Shown: piece by piece, positions 60,524 to 64,000 of the stretch
How the letters are laid out: every line of letters begins with the position of its first letter
Position numbering within the stretch: position 1 is the stretch's first letter
Source: Paguma larvata
Lineage: Eukaryota > Chordata > Mammalia > Carnivora > Viverridae
Length of the DNA: 64,000 bases
Direction of reading: 5' to 3'
Assembly (NCBI GenBank): GCA_030068075.1
Contig: CM057842.1
Span: forward strand, 41,254,659 to 41,318,658
Made by a program: the position numbers and the translations under genes
Notes under the pieces: generated by a model
What the model was told of the DNA's origin: nothing
What the model saw: only the letters and a program-made list of their open reading frames with translations
The model's database searches: none

Positions 60524-61132
60524 TAACCAAATTCTGGTAAGTATGCAGAGAAAATGAATCACTCTTACATGGTTAGTGAGAATTTTGAAATGGAAAGCCA
60601 CTCAGGAAAGCAGTTGGCAGCTTCTTACTTAAACATACTTCTACTATATAACTCACCATTTATCCTGGCAGAATGAAGGCTTACTTTCATTTAGAAATGT
60701 GTATGGGAATGTTCATAGCAGCTTTATTCATAATGGCCCCAAACTGGAAACAACCTGTTCTTCATCTGGTGAGTGGCTCAACTAACTGGTACTACTAGCA
60801 GGTTGGAGTACTACACAATAGTGTGAATTATGCTAATGGAACAAAGCCGGTCCCAAAATGTTACATACTGTAGGATTCCATTTATGTAATATTTTTGAAG
60901 TGATATAATTATAGACATGAAGAACAGGTAAGTGGCTGCCATGACAGAAGTGGGCGTGGCTATGAAAAGGCAAAATGAAGCCTCCTCTGTCAGTACCAGG
61001 ATCCTGATGGTGATAACGCTGTCTAGTTTTTCAACGTGTTGCCGCTAGGGGAAACTGTAAAGGAGACAGAAGAGCTCTCTGTATTCATTCTTAGAGCTTC
61101 ATATGAATGATCTAAAAAAAAAAAAAAAAAAA

Positions 61133-61549
61133 AGTATAATTTTAAAAAACCCATTAAAATGCCGAGTTTCTCAGTAGCACGTTTCCATTTTTATCCCCTA
61201 CATTTAAATTTAAATTTTTATTAGTTGTAGTTAGGCTCCATGAGTGTGTGGTACACAGGGTCCCACACTGAGAAGTCTCCATGCTCTGAGGCTCCATCGC
61301 GAAGTTCTTAAGAATATTTGAACAGTATGCACCCATTTTTATTACAGCGGGCTGCACAAATTATGTAGCCAGTCTGGTGGCAAGTAACAGTTTACAGGTA
61401 GCCGTCCTTTTCTATCCGGATTAGAAAATTTAGCTATTAGAGATACAAGCTCAAAATCATATATATGATTGATAAGAATTAACTTAAAAGACCGGAGTGA
61501 GGCCTGAGGCTAGTTCTGAGTCCTTTTTTTAAAAAAAATAATTAACCGT
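61133..61549. other. unique DNA
   Basis: No feature recognised. The minus-strand frame 61154-61357 has no known motif. Confidence 0.45.
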
Positions 61550-61741
61550 GGGGCACCTGGGTGGTTCAGTAGGTTAAGCGTCCAAGCTCAGTCATGATCT
61601 CACGGTTTGGGAGTTGGAACCCCGCTTTGGTCTCTGTACCTATAGCTCAGAGCCTGGAGCCTGCTTCAGATTCTGTGTCTCCCTCTCTCTTTGCCCCTAC
61701 CCTGCTCACACTCTGTCTCTCTCAAAAATGAACAAACATTT
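61550..61741 (+). mobile_element. SINE, SINEC_Fc type, sense
   Basis: Head GGGGCACCTGGGTGGTTCAG; a short deletion follows TTAAGCGTCC. It ends AAAATGAACAAACATT without a long A tail. Confidence 0.92.
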
Positions 61742-62474
61742 TCTGACCTTTCACAATAAAATGTGATTACTTTTCCTTTTTTTTTTTTTTTTTTTGGTCT
61801 TCTAAACACTTTGCTTATTGTGCAAAGATTTCTGAAAAAATCAAAGATACTGCTCAGATTAGAGTTTTTGCAAAATGTACCATGCCTGTTTATCATAACA
61901 TGAAGGATTATCATAAATCAAAAAAGTGCATTGGTTAGGAAAATGAACAAGAAATGTAGTCAAAAAAGAAGATTGCATTTGCATAGTTTTCAAAGGTCAA
62001 CCTAATACAACATGAACCTTGAACTTTAAAAATTTGGCCACAATGCAGGTACTGAAGTTAACTAAGGTAACAGTTTTTTCTTCCTTTCTCTCTTCTCGTC
62101 CCTCCACTTCCCTTAGCTCGCCTTATCTCTCTCCCTCCCTTCCTCTCTCCCTCCCTTTCTCTCTCCCTCCCTTCCTCTCTCCTCCTTCCTCTCTCCCTCC
62201 TTCTCTCTCTTTATCTCCTTCTTCACCCCACCTTTTTTATGCCCTTCATTCTATTATAGTAGCAGTGTCATATATGTTGAGATATTCTGGAAAAAAAAAA
62301 ACCTGTAGAAGATCTGGGTTATTGTTGCCTCTGCATCATGCGTAAGAAAGTAAAATCTAGAGAAGTCTTTACATTTTTATTAAAGCATTCTATTACATTT
62401 GAATAAGACTTAGGATAAGAGTTGCTGTATTCTTTAAAAATTTATAAATGCCCCTCTTACCGAAAGTTGTTAGT
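61742..62474. other. unique DNA with poly-T and pyrimidine tract
   Basis: Poly-T at 61777-61795 and the polypyrimidine tract listed separately. No gene is recognised; the frame at 62019-62345 is a translation of the pyrimidine tract. Confidence 0.5.
62087..62220. repeat. polypyrimidine tract (CTCCCTCC-rich)
   Basis: About 130 bases that are almost wholly C and T, with repeated CTCTCTCCCTCCCTTC units. The run is broken by a few purines. Confidence 0.93.
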
Positions 62475-62488
62475 AGAATCCAATTTTT

Positions 62489-62701
62489 TAATTTTTTTAA
62501 CGTTTATTTTATTTTTGAGAGACATAGAGATGGAGTATGAGCAAGGGAAGGGCAGAGAGAGAGGGAGACACAGAATCCGAAGCAGGATCCAGGCTCTGAG
62601 CCGTCAGCACAGAGCCGGACGTGGGGCTCGAACCCACAGACATGAGATCATGACCTGAGCTGAAGTTGGCTGCTTAACCGACTGAGCCACTCAGGCGCCC
62701 C
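62489..62701 (-). mobile_element. SINE, SINEC_Fc type, antisense, exact TSD
   Basis: Near-standard sequence including the CAGGCGCCCC end and intact CpG sites. AGAATCCAATTTTT at 62475-62488 and 62703-62716 is an exact 14-bp TSD. A young-looking copy. Confidence 0.97.
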
Positions 62702-62716
62702 GAGAATCCAATTTTT

Positions 62717-63781
62717 GAGGGGAAGAGGGTATTTGGAGTCGAGAGATAGGTGCGTGTATAAATATTTAAACCTTTTAAATTCATTTCAGGTTGTTTGGTG
62801 ATTTTCACTACATTTGATGACATTTCATTTGGCCATTTATTAAGATGTTTAATTATTCAGGATTATGTAGGTTCCCAGGGAGCACAACACTCCTTAAGTA
62901 GTTTGTGATTCTTAACTTGATTGCATATTTGAATTAGTAGGGGAGGTTCCCAAGTTACAATGCCTTAAAAAAAAACAAAAACAAACAAACAAACCAAAAA
63001 AACCTGGAAGCAAGTTCCAGGTAATTCTGAGGCAAAACAAACATTGATTTAGCTTAAGAAATTAATTCTATTTCACAACATAATGATGACAGTATCCAGG
63101 CACTGGTCCAGTTGGTTTCAGGCCTGACTAGATCCAGTCTTGCAATCATGATGTTCGAATGCTTTATATTCCTTTATGATTCTTTTCTCCTGCATGTTGT
63201 CTACATTCTATTTTATAAATAATTTTCTGCATGGGGTTGGAGTAAGTGGTCACAGTCGTCTCTCCTACATTATTGGCTCTTAGTCTAAGAATGCTCATGG
63301 CCTGTAAAGTCAAATTACATGACATGACTATACATGGGGTAGAGTCAATGCCATGAACTACATGAAATGGGAGAGAGGAGATTTTTCCAAAGGCAGGGAA
63401 CCTGGGAGTATCTGTTCTATTATTCAGTTAATCAGTAGCCAGTCAACATTAGAAGTAAATTCTTTCCAGAGAAAATTAACAATCTACATTTTAAAGACTG
63501 TGCTACAGAGAAAGTAAAAGCTGTTTCTTAATCTATTTTTACTATTTTTTGCATTCTCCTCCCAATTACATTTCGAATAGAACATTTGCTTTTCTTAAAT
63601 TGATTTTTTTTAAATACTTAACACAAGCCTCTCAAATCTTAAGGCATATCTCTGTGGTTAATTATGCTTCTCATGCGAAAGAAAAAATAACTACAAATAA
63701 AGCAATTTTCTATTGAGAGTTAGTGTCCGGTTCTTTCCTTAACACTCTGAAAGCATTATCTCATTTAACTGTATATATATT
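62717..63781. other. unique DNA, no gene seen
   Basis: A short AAACAAAC patch lies at 62967-63003. No repeat family or exon is recognised. Confidence 0.5.
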
Positions 63782-64000
63782 GGGTTCTTAGGACTGGCAT
63801 AACAAAGTACCACAAAATGGACCACTTAAAACAAGAGAAATTTGTTGTATCATGTTTCTGGAAGCATGAAGTACAGAATTGGGCTGCCTCTGGGGCAATG
63901 GTTCCTCTGAAATCCTTTGGGATTTCACCTTGAACACCTTTTGGGATCTTTATAGCTTTTGAATGAAGCTATTCAATCCCCGGCATTTCTTGAAGCTGTG
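63782..64000 (-). mobile_element. MaLR LTR (MLT1/MST type), antisense, cut by window edge
   Basis: The plus strand reads GGCATAACAAAGTACCACAA, then CCACTTAAAACAAGAGAAAT, the complement of the MaLR LTR 3' end. Similarity fades after about 63860, and the rest lies outside the window. No coding content. Confidence 0.65.

Larger units (their letters stand above)
57310..61132 (+). mobile_element. old L1, sense, with RT core deleted
   Basis: ORF1-end text (AGCATCCAGAAAAAACCAAC, GCAGACCTATTATAAAAGAA), then a SINE, then ORF2: ATAGGATTAAATGTAGATGG reads GLNVDGLNIPIKR of the endonuclease. Around 59390 the text passes from before the reverse transcriptase to after it (TATACAGGAATTATATGTGA, AAACTACACAATACTG). 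It ends with an L1M-type 3' UTR and poly-A at 61113-61131. No frame is intact. Confidence 0.85.

Noticed and set aside
1..64000. A previously undescribed multi-gene system
   Set aside because: The window has no supported genes. Everything recognisable is retroposons, simple repeats or unassigned unique DNA.

Overview
This window looks like nuclear DNA from a carnivore genome, most likely a cat (Felidae). The main evidence is 28 copies of a tRNA-derived SINE of about 200 bp. Each copy has a head close to GGGGCGCCTGGGTGGCTC, a B-box-like GTTCGAGCCC, a CT-rich middle, and an AATAAATAAACATTAAAA tail. That is the feliform CAN-SINE (SINEC_Fc type). Carnivore-type L1 elements and eutherian fossils (MaLR LTRs, L2/MIR, one hAT remnant) fit the same picture. 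Family names come from memory of consensus sequences; nothing was searched.

I found no host protein-coding exon, no RNA gene, no CpG island and no recognisable promoter. The longest open frame is 135 codons and lies in the 5' region of an L1. All others are shorter and are explained by repeats, simple sequence or chance. The window is best read as intergenic or deep-intronic AT-rich DNA.

Layout: 1-19 kb is SINE-rich, with 13 of the 28 SINEs separated by apparently unique DNA and one L1 3' end. 19-28 kb is L1-rich: a hAT remnant, several old antisense L1s, a pair of L1s in opposite orientation, large (CA)n and (TTCC)n arrays, and an 80-90 bp L1 insertion with clear target-site duplications. 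28-40 kb has L2-like fossils, two MaLR LTRs, a 5'-truncated young L1, and an old antisense L1 carrying both an LTR and a SINE. 40.87-47.09 kb is a nearly full-length, inactivated sense L1 flanked by a probable 9-bp duplication. 47-50.4 kb is a SINE cluster with a tandem pair and one copy with an odd foldback end. 50-64 kb contains unique DNA, an L2 tail, an antisense L1 remnant, a 3.8-kb old L1 with its reverse-transcriptase core deleted, three more SINEs, and an LTR cut by the window edge.

No operon, defence system or other multi-gene system is present. What deserves a second look is retroposon structure, non-B-DNA-forming sequence, and a few unique stretches that might be conserved non-coding DNA. 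None of these is a demonstrated new system.
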